Assembly (NCBI GenBank): GCA_001247695.2
Contig: LGRX02024702.1
Location: 1-64,000, forward strand
Source: Cymbomonas tetramitiformis
Taxonomy: Eukaryota; Chlorophyta; Pyramimonadophyceae; Pyramimonadales; Pyramimonadaceae
Length of the DNA stretch: 64,000 nt
Direction: 5' to 3'
Shown here: positions 37,425 through 46,410 of the stretch, piece after piece
How the letters are laid out: every line of letters starts with the position of its first letter
Position numbering within the stretch: the stretch's first letter is position 1
Made by a program: the position numbers and the translations under genes
The notes under the pieces: model-generated
The model's database searches: none
The model's input: only the letters and a program-made list of their open reading frames with translations
Told to the model about the DNA's origin: nothing

Positions 37425-38693
37425 ATGGCGCAACTTGCCGCGCGGACGAAGCATGCACTTTTCGACGTCGTAGATAGAAGGGTGTACGACCGTGTGGTGG
37501 GACTACGTTTGACCGTGGCAGCGTTCTGCTTCAATTGCACCAGCTCCGTCGATAACACGCCGGTGGAGGTGCGCGTGGTAGGCTACCAGGTGCATACCAC
37601 ACCGAAATCGATGGCTCGTGTCGTCCTGCGCGTCGTGACGTTGGACGACGGCGCGCGTCACACCCTGCCCGACTGGGCCCTGTTCTCACAATCCGGCACG
37701 ATCGACGTGTTCGGTCGTATCGCATCGGCTAAGCGCGCGGATGAGGCCAACCAGCTCTGCGAGCGAGCTCACAAACGGAACCTTCAGTTTGCCGATGCGT
37801 GTCACAGGTCCGGCGTGAGATCCGCTTTAGTGCTAGACGGCGCTGCGGGTTCGACCTCTCGCGCGTTGCGACAAAAAGGGATCGAGGATATATACCAAGC
37901 GAATCAAGACGCGACCGCCCTCATCGCGCTCGCCGTCGAAGGTGACGTGGTGGTGCACACGACAACGAGCGTACGCGCCGCGCATCGTCGTGGGTCCAAA
38001 CAGAGCGACGTGTACGAGCTTTTGCGTCTATCCCGCGACGCGCCTAACAGTCTGCACGCCACCGCCCGTAGCGCATGTTACGCACAGGCCCTAGCCCTTG
38101 ACATTTACGGCACCTGGCGACCGGAGTACGACCGCACGCTGCAAAACGTGGTCGACAGTGCCGACGTTCGCGCGTTGCTGGTGACTTACTGCACGCGAAA
38201 CTCGACGCGCGTGCCCGTCGTGCCTTTTGGGTACATCACGATCACGACAGGGGAGCATCGTTCAATGAGATGGAGTATTCTGGTCAGAATCGACGCGCCC
38301 AAAAAATGTCCGCATCCCGTGTACGCCTTCGAAGACATGACAGTAGGTTCCATGATGCTCGTGCGCGTGCGTAAAAAAAACCTCTGGGCGGCGTTCACCG
38401 CCCGCTCCAAACGGCGAAGGCGCGTGAGCGCGCCCTGTCAGCTGATGAGAGTGTCGCAAGTGTGCGCCGCCTCGCGGGCGCTTCTGTGCGAGGTGCTGCA
38501 GCCTCGAAGGACTCACTTTATGGACGATCTGCTGATGTATCGCAAGGCAGCGTTTACTGTCGGGACGATGCGCGCTCGCGTGCACCACGATCGCGTACAT
38601 GTGATGCTGGCGTGGGACCCGGAGCACAACGACATAAAGGACGCGCTACCTTTGAATATACGTAAGAAAATTGAGCGCAGCATATACGGTTAG
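37425..38693 (+). CDS. Rossmann methyltransferase-like protein, 422 aa
   Basis: Residues about 134-160 (SALVLDGAAGSTSRALRQKGIEDIYQANQD) look like SAM-binding motif I (VLDGAAG) followed by an acidic-end strand, as in nucleic-acid methyltransferases. The catalytic motif is not clear: no NPPY or PC motif is seen. N-terminal 120 residues form a beta-rich domain with CFNC; the C-terminal third is very basic (RSKRRRRVSAPC). This suits a nucleic-acid modifying enzyme but is inference from one motif. No TATA box is obvious in the 114-bp gap after the Snf7 gene, so co-transcription is possible. Confidence 0.6.
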   Translation: MAQLAARTKHALFDVVDRRVYDRVVGLRLTVAAFCFNCTSSVDNTPVEVRVVGYQVHTTPKSMARVVLRVVTLDDGARHTLPDWALFSQSGTIDVFGRIASAKRADEANQLCERAHKRNLQFADACHRSGVRSALVLDGAAGSTSRALRQKGIEDIYQANQDATALIALAVEGDVVVHTTTSVRAAHRRGSKQSDVYELLRLSRDAPNSLHATARSACYAQALALDIYGTWRPEYDRTLQNVVDSADVRALLVTYCTRNSTRVPVVPFGYITITTGEHRSMRWSILVRIDAPKKCPHPVYAFEDMTVGSMMLVRVRKKNLWAAFTARSKRRRRVSAPCQLMRVSQVCAASRALLCEVLQPRRTHFMDDLLMYRKAAFTVGTMRARVHHDRVHVMLAWDPEHNDIKDALPLNIRKKIERSIYG

Positions 38694-38830
38694 ATCGCGT
38701 CGTGTGTTGAAGTGATTTATTTAAACGATTGTAAGGGCGAAAATTACACACCGTCCATTTGTACGGCGTGGGGATGCGCGTATACATACACCGCAGTTGC
38801 ACGATCACGCAGCAAAGCCGGTTCGCAACG

Positions 38831-39010
38831 ATGCGCGGGTTGTATGCCGTGTTGCTGATGTGGGTGGGGACCAACGCGTATTTTATTGTCGCAAGCCGCG
38901 CCACGCGCATTTCCATACTGTTCGGTGGCACCGAAGCCATCGTTATGGACGAAACTAACCAAACGCATTATACAAATGAAAGCTTGCTCAACTTTACGTC
39001 ACTTGCGTAA
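38831..39010 (+). CDS. Small membrane or secreted protein, 59 aa
   Basis: From ATG 38831 the protein begins with a hydrophobic segment (MRGLYAVLLMWVGTNAYFIVA), like a signal anchor, followed by a short domain with two N-glycosylation sequons (NQT and NES). An in-frame ATG at 38774 would add 19 residues. Small size and lack of relatives keep confidence low. Confidence 0.42.
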   Translation: MRGLYAVLLMWVGTNAYFIVASRATRISILFGGTEAIVMDETNQTHYTNESLLNFTSLA

Positions 39011-39437
39011 CGTTGTTTTATAGTTGCGCGTAAGTTTTCCAGTATTCGATTGGTTTTGCACGCTGATGATAACGGTGATTGCGTATTGTTTTGAATTGGT
39101 GTAGTTGCGATGAACGTGCATGCGAGCATGAAGTTGGTTGCGTGTATACTTTGGTGTGCGTACTTATGTAGTAAATTAAGTAGTAAATTGTGGGATTGCT
39201 TTTGGGGTTTTCTTTATTTTTCTAGTGTGAAGTTGTAAGTTGTGGGTTTTCGAGGGGGGGGGGTTCTCTGGTTCGATGCCGGCACATCTAACTCATTTGA
39301 TGTTATCGCTGAAAAACGTTTGATATTTTGATTTTGTGCAATTGGTATTCTCTTTTTGTTACTTCCTAAAATTTAACCACCAGTTAAAGTATATATATAT
39401 ATACAAATGCGTGTGTGCAATCGCAATAATTGCGAAA
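39011..39437 (+). promoter_or_regulatory. AT-rich intergenic region with TATA run
   Basis: TATATATATATA at about 39392-39403 lies 35 bp before ATG 39438. A G9-10 run is at about 39255. No ORF with an ATG. Confidence 0.5.
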
Positions 39438-40448
39438 ATGAAAACCTATATAATCAATCAAAATCCGAAAAAATTATTGCGTTTACACCTGTTATATTTG
39501 GTCGGCATTTTGAGTGGTGTATGTATTTTACAAAGGTTTTGGTGCGGTCTTCATACTGGTGATCAAAAATATCTATCGCACACGTCGCCAAGTTTGGGAC
39601 TGCGTAAAATATGGATTGCGCCACGCGACGCTTATCGTGTAGTAAAATATACCGCGCAAGCCGGTCAGGATGAGTTTGTAAGCAGTGTAATGAAAGGTAT
39701 GAAATCCGGATATTACTTGGACGTAGGAGCGAATGACGCAGTTGATATAAGCAACACGTATTATTTTGATGTTGCGCTCTCATGGAGTGGAATATGCGTG
39801 GAGCCACAAATACAATACTTGAAAACCTTGACCCGTCGCAGTTGTAACATATTGAGCACCGTGGTTGGCGGTGAGAAGCGCTCCGAAGTTGAATTTGCAG
39901 ATCACAATAATGGTTTATCCGGTATTGTTGGAACTTCGATAGGACTTGAAACCGATAACACATTCTTGCCCGACAAAGTGACCAAGGTGTCTAGCGTCGG
40001 CTTGATTGCAGCGTTACAATTATTCGATGCACCGAGGCAAATCGATTACTTCACCATAGACGTGGAGGGTGCAGAGGGATACGTTCTGGTGCCAAAACTT
40101 TTCGATGCGCACAACTTCCGCGTGATTGAGATCGAACGTCCCACCGAGAACGTGCACAACCTTTTGCGTAAAAAGGGTTACGAGTTTGTTATGTCGTGTG
40201 GATTTCATGCAGCCGCGATATATTTTAACAAAGCGGATACGGAATTGTGGGCACATGTACCACACACACGGTTACATCTTTTTACGCCCGAATATTGGCA
40301 TCTTAGTGCAGAAAGATGGAGGCGCTCAAAAAATTATATTATGCAAAGAGAGCATCCAGGCCAATCGATAGAATGCAACAAAACTCTGAACCTGAAAAAC
40401 AACAATTACTGTGCCGAAATCATGCGAGAGTGGATTTCTGCGTGTTAA
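39438..40448 (+). CDS. FkbM-type SAM-dependent methyltransferase with N-terminal membrane anchor, 336 aa
   Basis: ATG 39438 follows the TATA run; the frame continues upstream without ATG except at 39336. A transmembrane helix at about residues 14-32 (LLRLHLLYLVGILSGVCIL) anchors the protein. The FkbM domain follows: QAGQDEFV (family entry motif), YYLDVGANDAVD with SAM motif I (about 91-102), GICVEP, and DYFTIDVEGAEG (about 203-214), then VIEIERP. FkbM enzymes O-methylate sugars and other hydroxyls. An anchored form with a lumenal domain suggests methylation of viral or host glycans. The stop codon is followed directly by the truncated copy described next. Confidence 0.88.
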   Translation: MKTYIINQNPKKLLRLHLLYLVGILSGVCILQRFWCGLHTGDQKYLSHTSPSLGLRKIWIAPRDAYRVVKYTAQAGQDEFVSSVMKGMKSGYYLDVGANDAVDISNTYYFDVALSWSGICVEPQIQYLKTLTRRSCNILSTVVGGEKRSEVEFADHNNGLSGIVGTSIGLETDNTFLPDKVTKVSSVGLIAALQLFDAPRQIDYFTIDVEGAEGYVLVPKLFDAHNFRVIEIERPTENVHNLLRKKGYEFVMSCGFHAAAIYFNKADTELWAHVPHTRLHLFTPEYWHLSAERWRRSKNYIMQREHPGQSIECNKTLNLKNNNYCAEIMREWISAC

Positions 40449-40461
40449 AAAAAGAGGAGAA

Positions 40462-40800
40462 AGAACCTCTACACCCTCGCATATTAGGTCGTAAATGTCG
40501 TAAAATTACAATTTATCGTGTTGTAATTGTACACCAATCATGCTGTAGGTAAAGAAAGTTTCGGAAAGCGTAAACATTCACCGTTCGTGTCACGGACTTT
40601 GACGTCGGCGACCAATACATTTATTTTCGGTTTTTCGGTAAAACCGTCCATTTCATACGCGGTCGCATCTTTTATCAGGGTCATATGCCCTATATATTTA
40701 TGTGCTGGCTAAAACTGTACAGGCATAAAGCTTTGTACGCTAAATTAATAATTTTATTAAACCTTAATGTATTTGTCCACCTATCCATATATATATACAT
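40462..40800 (-). pseudogene. Truncated direct copy of the 5' part of the 41.3-42.9 kb gene
   Basis: About 340 bp match 42585-42960 in the same orientation (shared strings tcgtaaatgtcgtaaa, ttcgtgtcacggactttgacgtc, gctaaattaataa), including the promoter TATATATATA at about 40788. The reading frame has frame-shifting deletions (for example at 40500-40515) and lacks the rest of the gene. A relic of a duplication. Confidence 0.8.
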
Positions 40801-41080
40801 CTTAACCTAAATGACCTACATAACCTATGCATATGCATATGGGTATAGACACGCGAACACCAAACTCGTAAAAGAGTTCACAGGCTCGGACAGGCCGCGC
40901 CACCGGTCCATGCGCGATCGCATCTTTTATCAGGGCCACCGACAGTCCATACACCGACTTAGACAAAGGTGGCCCGCTGACGTCGCAGTACGATTGCATG
41001 TCCTGCTCTCCAACGGCGTTGAACGATTCCTTTGAAATTCTGAACCCGGTAGCTGTGACTATTACCAACAACATCACATG
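40800..41080 (-). pseudogene. Second, more diverged copy fragment
   Basis: The stretch gcgatcgcatcttttatcagggcca (about 40914-40940) repeats the ALIKNAIA-coding start of the 41.3-kb gene (ALIKDAIAHG here). The frame from ATG 41074 reads a hydrophobic start (MLLVIVTATGF) fused to this motif. Either a chimeric small gene or debris; debris is more likely. Confidence 0.4.
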
Positions 41081-41099
41081 TAGTCGCGAGAGCGTGTGT

Positions 41100-41288
41100 T
41101 TGTCGTGCCATGCGAAAATGCCCCGTCTGCGTCTACATACCCCTAGATCTTTTATGCAATTTTTCGCAATCGATCAGTTCTTCCGCACAGGCGAAAAATA
41201 TGAGATCAAACATGATATAACACACGACATTTTTATAAGAAGTCGCCCAGACATTTTGATGTTTAAAAAATTACCTTCTTTATTTTAA
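41100..41288 (+). pseudogene. C-terminally truncated glycosyltransferase-like fragment
   Basis: The + frame ending at 41288 reads FMQFFAIDQFFRTGEKYE, then HDIFIRSRPDILMF, which matches the pattern seen in a family of FkbM-associated glycosyltransferases (a Leu/Phe-x-Gln-Phe helix, YE, then D-[WI]-[VF]-IR-x-RPD). It stops at once after KLPSLF, where such proteins normally continue. No convincing N-terminus upstream; the frame opens at ATG 40998 with unrelated-looking sequence. A remnant is the best explanation. Confidence 0.42.
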
Positions 41289-41320
41289 TCGGATTACACA
41301 GAAATATGCTACCACGATAT

Positions 41321-42883
41321 TCAGTACGAGGTACTGTCGCTTTGATCGAACTCGCGTATCATATCGGTTTGGAGAACGTTCGAAATGTTTTTGAACGTTT
41401 GAACAAATTCTACGTATATTTGGTTCTCGGGTTTGACGAGGGTTAGTTCCAACGAGCGCGTGTAAAATAAGGCGTGTCCCACAGCTTCAGGTGTTTCAGG
41501 GTACCTTTTAGTAAGCCAGTTGTACAGTTTCGCGGAACATTTTTTTTTTATGTTTTTCCACACAAGTTTTTCGGCAAAGGGTTGACCTGCGTTCCTTAGA
41601 ACTCGCACTCTGTAATCAGCGGTGCAAAGTGTATGCTCGATGGATTTAGTGAAATCAAAATGCTCTACATCCTCGCGTATGAGGTCGTAAATGTCGTAAA
41701 AATACCAATTATCGTGTTGTAATTGTACACCAATCATGCTGTATGTAAAAAATGTTTCAGAAAGCGTATATAACTCACCGTTCGTGTCACGGACGTTGAC
41801 GTCGGCGACCAGTACTTTTATTTTCGGGTTTACAGTAATACCGTCCATATTTATAATTTCTTTAATGTAAATCCTGCATTGCACACCCTCGGTATCACCG
41901 GGTTGTATACTTACGATGAAGTTGCCGGAAAGCAGCACTTGTACTAACCCCCAAGGTAACTCGTGTCTGACATCCACGTCCAAGCACAATTCAAGTGTCA
42001 CACGCTGAGACGTCGACTCCACAAATTTTACAGGTTGCCTTTCGTTTGCATTTTTAATTTGTATCTGTTCTTCTTCTTCCTTTTTTTTGTTTTGCTTCAA
42101 TGCATCATCTCCTGTTTTATCTGTGACTGCGACAACTCCGTAGTGGTGAAGGTCTACATAAAACGTTTCGTCACCCGCGTAATGAACTCCGTAGTGGCGG
42201 TGAGCTATGAAAGTCACAGCGCATTCGCCTTTTATACGTGTCATGTAGCTACTGTCGCTTTGATCGAACTCGCGTATCATATTGTTTTGGAGAACGTTCG
42301 AAATTTTTTTGAACGTATGAACAGTTTCTACGTATATTTGGTTCTCGGGTTTGGCGAGGGTTAGTTCCAACGAGCGCGTGCAAAATAAGGCGTGTCCCGC
42401 AGCTTCAGGTGTTTCAGGGTACCTTTTAGTAAGCCAGTTGTACAGTTTTGCGGAACATGTACTTTTTGCGTTTTCCCACGCAAGCTTTTCGGCAAAGGGT
42501 TGACCTGCGTGCCTTAGAACTCGCACCCCGTAATCAGTGGTGCGAAGTGTGTGCTGCTTAGATGCAATAAATTTTAAATGCTCCATATCCCCGCATATTA
42601 GGTCGTAAATGTCGTAAAAATACCATTTATCGTGTTGTAACTGTACACCAACCATGCTGTATGTAAAAAAAGTTTCAGAAAGTGTATATAAATAACCGTT
42701 CGTGTCACGGACTTTGACGTCGGCGACCAATACGTTTATTTTCGGTTTTTTAGTAAAACCGTCCATCTCATACGCGATCGCATTTTTTATCAGGGCCATA
42801 TGCGCAATATACTCACGTGCTGGCTGAAACTGCCCAGATGCAGGCGCAGGCCCAGATGCAGGCTTAGGCGAATGTACGGACAT
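41321..42883 (-). CDS. Protein with two near-identical 170-residue modules, 520 aa
   Basis: Residues about 42-213 and 346-518 are tandem copies: both read VLVADVxVRDTNG, YTLSETFFTYSM, QLQHDxWYFYDIYDLI, RVLRxAGQPFAEKL, CSAKLYNWLTKRYPETPEA, SLELTLxKPENQIYVE and MIREFDQSDS. The linker between them (214-345) is different and has a Lys/Glu-rich stretch (KQNKKKEEEEQIQIK). The N-terminus has an Ala/Pro/Gly tract (KPASGPAPASGQF). The high identity suggests recent duplication or gene conversion. A TATATATA run at about 42945 is upstream. No known family recognised; truncated copies lie just to the left. Confidence 0.8.
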   Translation of the reverse strand: MSVHSPKPASGPAPASGQFQPAREYIAHMALIKNAIAYEMDGFTKKPKINVLVADVKVRDTNGYLYTLSETFFTYSMVGVQLQHDKWYFYDIYDLICGDMEHLKFIASKQHTLRTTDYGVRVLRHAGQPFAEKLAWENAKSTCSAKLYNWLTKRYPETPEAAGHALFCTRSLELTLAKPENQIYVETVHTFKKISNVLQNNMIREFDQSDSSYMTRIKGECAVTFIAHRHYGVHYAGDETFYVDLHHYGVVAVTDKTGDDALKQNKKKEEEEQIQIKNANERQPVKFVESTSQRVTLELCLDVDVRHELPWGLVQVLLSGNFIVSIQPGDTEGVQCRIYIKEIINMDGITVNPKIKVLVADVNVRDTNGELYTLSETFFTYSMIGVQLQHDNWYFYDIYDLIREDVEHFDFTKSIEHTLCTADYRVRVLRNAGQPFAEKLVWKNIKKKCSAKLYNWLTKRYPETPEAVGHALFYTRSLELTLVKPENQIYVEFVQTFKNISNVLQTDMIREFDQSDSTSY

Positions 42884-43117
42884 AATGCTTTGTACGCTAA
42901 ATTAATAAAAATCTTAAACGTTAATGTATTTGTCCATCTAAGCATGTATATATACAGCTTAACCTACAGCGGTGCTGTAACCCGAGCGGGCAAGCAGCAC
43001 TAACCAAAATTGTGGACCGTTTGGCCAAAGCTCGTCATACGCGCGCGCATCGAGTGCGCGAACACCGAAACGCGCGTCGTCCCCTCCCTGTTACAACCAG
43101 CCTCGACCGCGGTGTTG

Positions 43118-43351
43118 TCACGTCGCATCGCCTGCGGCCGCGCCGTTTACGGAAGGCGTGCGACGGTAATACGAAGTGCGACTGCAGGTTTCGCTGCACA
43201 AAATACCGGTCATGAGGCACAGACTTAAAAGCAGAAACACACCGACGATTGCGCGTATCTCCGATTCGTCCGGATCGTTGTACTCTCTGCAGTACACGAT
43301 ATCGTTGATGATTTTGCAATCTGCTAAGAGCGCGCGATGCATGGTGCGCAT
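43118..43351 (-). CDS. Small single-pass membrane protein, 77 aa
   Basis: The frame opens at TTG 43372; ATG 43351 lies 50 bp from a minus-strand TATATATA (43402-43409), the usual spacing. Residues about 34-52 (IRAIVGVFLLLSLCLMTGIL) form a transmembrane helix; the outer part has Cys (CSETCSRTSYY). Small membrane proteins of this type are common in giant-virus virions. Family unknown. Confidence 0.5.
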   Translation of the reverse strand: MRTMHRALLADCKIINDIVYCREYNDPDESEIRAIVGVFLLLSLCLMTGILCSETCSRTSYYRRTPSVNGAAAGDAT

Positions 43352-43908
43352 GCGCGTATTACGAGATTTCAAACGGGTATGGGCACGCGCGTGTGAAAGT
43401 GTATATATACGTTTCAGGTGGCGTGGTTCAAACTAGCTCCACAACACGTTTTGATACACGCATCCATCGGCCGATCGCGTCGTGGACGTACAATTCGTTC
43501 GGGAGGCCGCGAACGCCGTTAGCGGCCCGCTTCTGTCGCGGGCGTGACAGTCTTGTTCGAGGCGCCAAAACAATGCAAGAGAGCGGGCTTGGCTATCCCA
43601 TTTATTTTGCCTCTCAGGCGTAACTTTTTTTCCGTAAACATGACACCGGTCAAAATGCCGGACAGGGGATGCATATGTTTCACTCACCGGAGTCGACGAC
43701 GCGCAAAAACAAATAAAATTCGGGTAGGTATATATACAATTAAGTACCCGCTATCACCATTGCAAGCGTGTTCGCCAGCGGCGCGTGGATTGGTAAACTA
43801 AGTTTGTAGCTTGGCAGCATTCACAAGCAGATGCCCGTCCGTAGTAGTTTTTTTACCAGTCACGTCAAATTGATATGTACTGCCACTCGGGTGGCGAAAA
43901 CATATACG
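43352..43908. other. 550-bp intergenic region with two TATATATA boxes
   Basis: TATATATA at 43402-43409 serves the small membrane gene and another near 43729-43736 lies between the gene on the right and a weak minus-strand ORF (about 43517-43672, MHPLSGILTGVMF). Nothing stronger seen. Confidence 0.4.
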
Positions 43909-45045
43909 ATGGGCAGGGACACGTTCATTTTTGTACTGTTCCTCATTATGTTCAACATAATCGTTTTTCTGATGATATACGACGTGAACGATATTTTGCC
44001 ATCCTTCGATATTTCAGAATCGAGCGAGTTCTACGCGTGGGATACCGAGGAGGATCGGCGCTTTATCGGGCCGCAGCACGGATTCGAAGCGCCCGCGTAC
44101 ACTGAGCGTCGGTCCCTGCTGCAGATGGAAAACGCGCAGTATACAAACGTGTACGATCGCGCGTGGACCCACGATTACCCGCGACTGTCGTGCTGGGGGT
44201 GTCATTTTTTTGGTAAACTGGCAGATCTGGTGTCGTTTCACACGGTGTTGGACGCGGGCACCGGGAACGGCATGGGGGTCAGAATGTTACGGGCGCTCGA
44301 CAAAAATGCGTACGGCATTGAGCTATCGAAAATCGCTTTGGAGCAGGTGAGACTCTGAGCACGTCGACATGGGTACGCGCGTGACAAAACGTAAGCCTCG
44401 CGTATGTTTGTGTACGCAGGACGCGAAGGATTTACTTCAAAGGGAATGGGTACGTCAAGGCTCGCTCCGAAGACTCCCGTACGCCGACAATCAATTCGAC
44501 GCCGTCCTCTCAGGTGAGAACCATCGCGCGAACGCGGCCTGCTCGAGCACGCGGATCGCTTGAGCCTGTGCTAACGGTTTCGCGTTACGATGCGCCTCGC
44601 AGCGGACGTATTGGAGCATCTAACGCCGGACATTGCGGACGCGACCGTGGGTGAACTGGTGCGAGTCAGTCGGCGGCACGTTCTGATGAGCATAAGCCTT
44701 AAATCGGTCACGGACAATAAACACACCTTACTGCGACCGCGGTCTTGGTGGCACGACATTTTCAGAAAGCACGGCGCGGAGGTGAATCACCCACTCCTAA
44801 AAGCGCTGCAACTTACGAACAAGAGCGTATACCCGGTGCCATCACCGACGGAGTGCCAGTACCCTGGGAACGCGGAGGATGGCGGTGTTTACACGTGTTG
44901 CAAGATACAGAGCGTGTGGCTTGTGGGCCTAGCTGCACAACAGAATGTAAGAGATGTTAGGTACATGACCTTATCGGACGGTGAGATCGAACCGTGGTAC
45001 TTCGTGTTTCGTAAAGTGCGCAACATCTCCTACGGGCGGTCATGA
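43909..45045 (+). CDS. Membrane-anchored SAM-dependent methyltransferase, interrupted by two spliceosomal-type introns
   Basis: Proposed exons 43909-44346, 44420-44513 and 44603-45045 give 324 aa. Without splicing the domain breaks into three frames. Joined, it gives a class I methyltransferase: motif I VLDAGTGNGMG (about residues 112-122), YGIELSKIALEQ, then GSLRRLPYADNQFDAVLS, then the methyltransferase-11 hallmark ADVLEHL, whose Ala codon is split between exons 2 and 3. A transmembrane helix (FIFVLFLIMFNIIVFLMI) lies at residues 6-25 of the ATG 43909 form; ATG 43831 would add 26 residues. The substrate is unknown; the anchor suggests a lumenal glycan or lipid. Confidence 0.78.
44347..44419 (+). 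other. Intron 1 of methyltransferase gene (73 nt, GT-AG)
   Basis: Donor gagcag/GTGAGA and acceptor gtgtacgCAG/gac, after a T/G-rich stretch. It contains an in-frame stop (TGA at 44356-44358). Removal joins exons in phase 0. Confidence 0.75.
44514..44602 (+). other. Intron 2 of methyltransferase gene (89 nt, GT-AG)
   Basis: Donor ctctcag/GTGAGA matches the donor of intron 1 in all six bases; acceptor cctcgCAG/cgg. Contains in-frame stops. Removal restores the ADVLEHL motif in phase 1. A ctaac branch-point-like string lies at about 44571. Confidence 0.75.
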
Positions 45046-45283
45046 TTTTGCACGTATACATTTGTTCTTCGCTGATATTGCACCGCGTGTCCGATTTAAG
45101 GCCGGTTTGTGATCGTGTCGCCAAAACCGTACATGATATAATTAGCAGAACCGCGCAAAACCGGAAACCTCTGCGCCTGGTGGATATATCCGTCAAGAGG
45201 TGGTCCCACGTGCATCACGATGATATCACCGAGAGCCGCGGTACTCGATGCCGTCCACGATGCCATACAACACCGGCACTTCC

Positions 45284-46360
45284 TCAATTCAAACCCAAAC
45301 ATAACGCCATGCGCACGCAGGCGGTGGCATGCGAAAATCGAGGCTTGCGAAACCCAAATACGACGAGATTGTTCAGGTTCGGTAGATATTTGTTGAGATA
45401 CGCGTCCTTTTTGACGATCACAGCCTCCTTGTCGTTACGCATGCCGTCTCGCATTATGTACAGCGTGGCTATAGAAAAATATTCGTGCTGCAGCGCCATA
45501 CCTAGCTGGAATATGGGCGACTGTAGCTGCGCGCGAACGCGAGGCATCTGCATCAACCGTTGAACCTGCATGCATTGTTGCACCAAAAACCGCAAACGAC
45601 CGCTATGCGGCTTGGCGTTGCCGCACATCCAACCGTCGGTGCGATGCATCTCCGTCACAAACAAATTCTGCAGATCGGTGAGCACGATCGGCAAGCCCGA
45701 TTGAGTGCGCGTCCTAATGTAAGCCGCCATGTGTCGATACGCGACGCGACTGTGCCTCATCCCGATCTGCGTCTCCAGCTTGCGTCTCGCGTCCGACCAC
45801 AGGAAGAGCACCACCACGCGCTCGGCGATGCTTCGCATCCTTTCGTGCTCGCACATCGACCGACTGCCGTCCACGGGTTTCGGCGCCTTACACACCGGTC
45901 TGGTAGTTTTGCTGGTCAGCTGGCGCACTTCGAATCCGGCGCGTGTGACGCCGCCCCCGGTTTCGTCCACGGTGTACTGCAACGCGGTCTCCTTTCCCAC
46001 GCAATTCCCGGTTATGACGCACACGTACGCCTCGCTGCCGACCGTGTACGCATGGCAGGCGTCGCCGCACGCGTGCACGTTGTTCGACACGGCGCAACGG
46101 TACAGCAGCTGTCCGGTCACGGGCAATCGGCGCATGGTGCACTCGGAGGTGCACACGTGATCGGCGTCGACGATGACGTCCAGCGACTCCTTCGTGTCGA
46201 TGGTCTCCTCGTCGCTGCCCTCACGGGTCTGCTGCAGCCGCTCCATGCAACGCCAGATGCGTTCGAGATCTACGGGCTCGTTGGTATCACGCGGAGCACG
46301 TTTGCGCGCCATCGCGGTTCGAACGTGGTCGGCGTTCACGCGCCGCGGCATACGACGCAT
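45284..46360 (-). CDS. Conserved-type giant-virus protein with Cys/His zinc motif, 358 aa
   Basis: Residues about 68-120 carry a Cys/His cluster (CTSECTMRR, then HACGDACHAY, then YVCVITGNCVG). The HxCxxxxC...VC-x-TG-x-C pattern recalls the zinc motif of herpesvirus UL92-like and related large-DNA-virus proteins, in which the TG-x-C ending is typical. The C-terminal part (FQLGMALQHEYFSIATLYIMRDGM, then IVKKDAYLNKYLPNLNNLVVFGF) has the layout of a protein widespread in nucleocytoviruses (a helix, MR-x-G, then a K/R-D-x-x-L-x-x-LP turn and FG). Recognition is from memory and by pattern only. Probably late transcription or virion assembly, but unproven. Confidence 0.6.
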   Translation of the reverse strand: MRRMPRRVNADHVRTAMARKRAPRDTNEPVDLERIWRCMERLQQTREGSDEETIDTKESLDVIVDADHVCTSECTMRRLPVTGQLLYRCAVSNNVHACGDACHAYTVGSEAYVCVITGNCVGKETALQYTVDETGGGVTRAGFEVRQLTSKTTRPVCKAPKPVDGSRSMCEHERMRSIAERVVVLFLWSDARRKLETQIGMRHSRVAYRHMAAYIRTRTQSGLPIVLTDLQNLFVTEMHRTDGWMCGNAKPHSGRLRFLVQQCMQVQRLMQMPRVRAQLQSPIFQLGMALQHEYFSIATLYIMRDGMRNDKEAVIVKKDAYLNKYLPNLNNLVVFGFRKPRFSHATACVRMALCLGLN

Positions 46361-46410
46361 CGGCGGTGCATATTCGGATGCGTTAAGCTTATTTTTTCAA
46401 AATATACGTT

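Noticed and set aside
43433..43687. 84-codon minus-strand frame near a TATATATA box
   Set aside because: Opens only at GTG. The first ATG gives about 51 codons without recognisable features, so it is mentioned only under the intergenic region.
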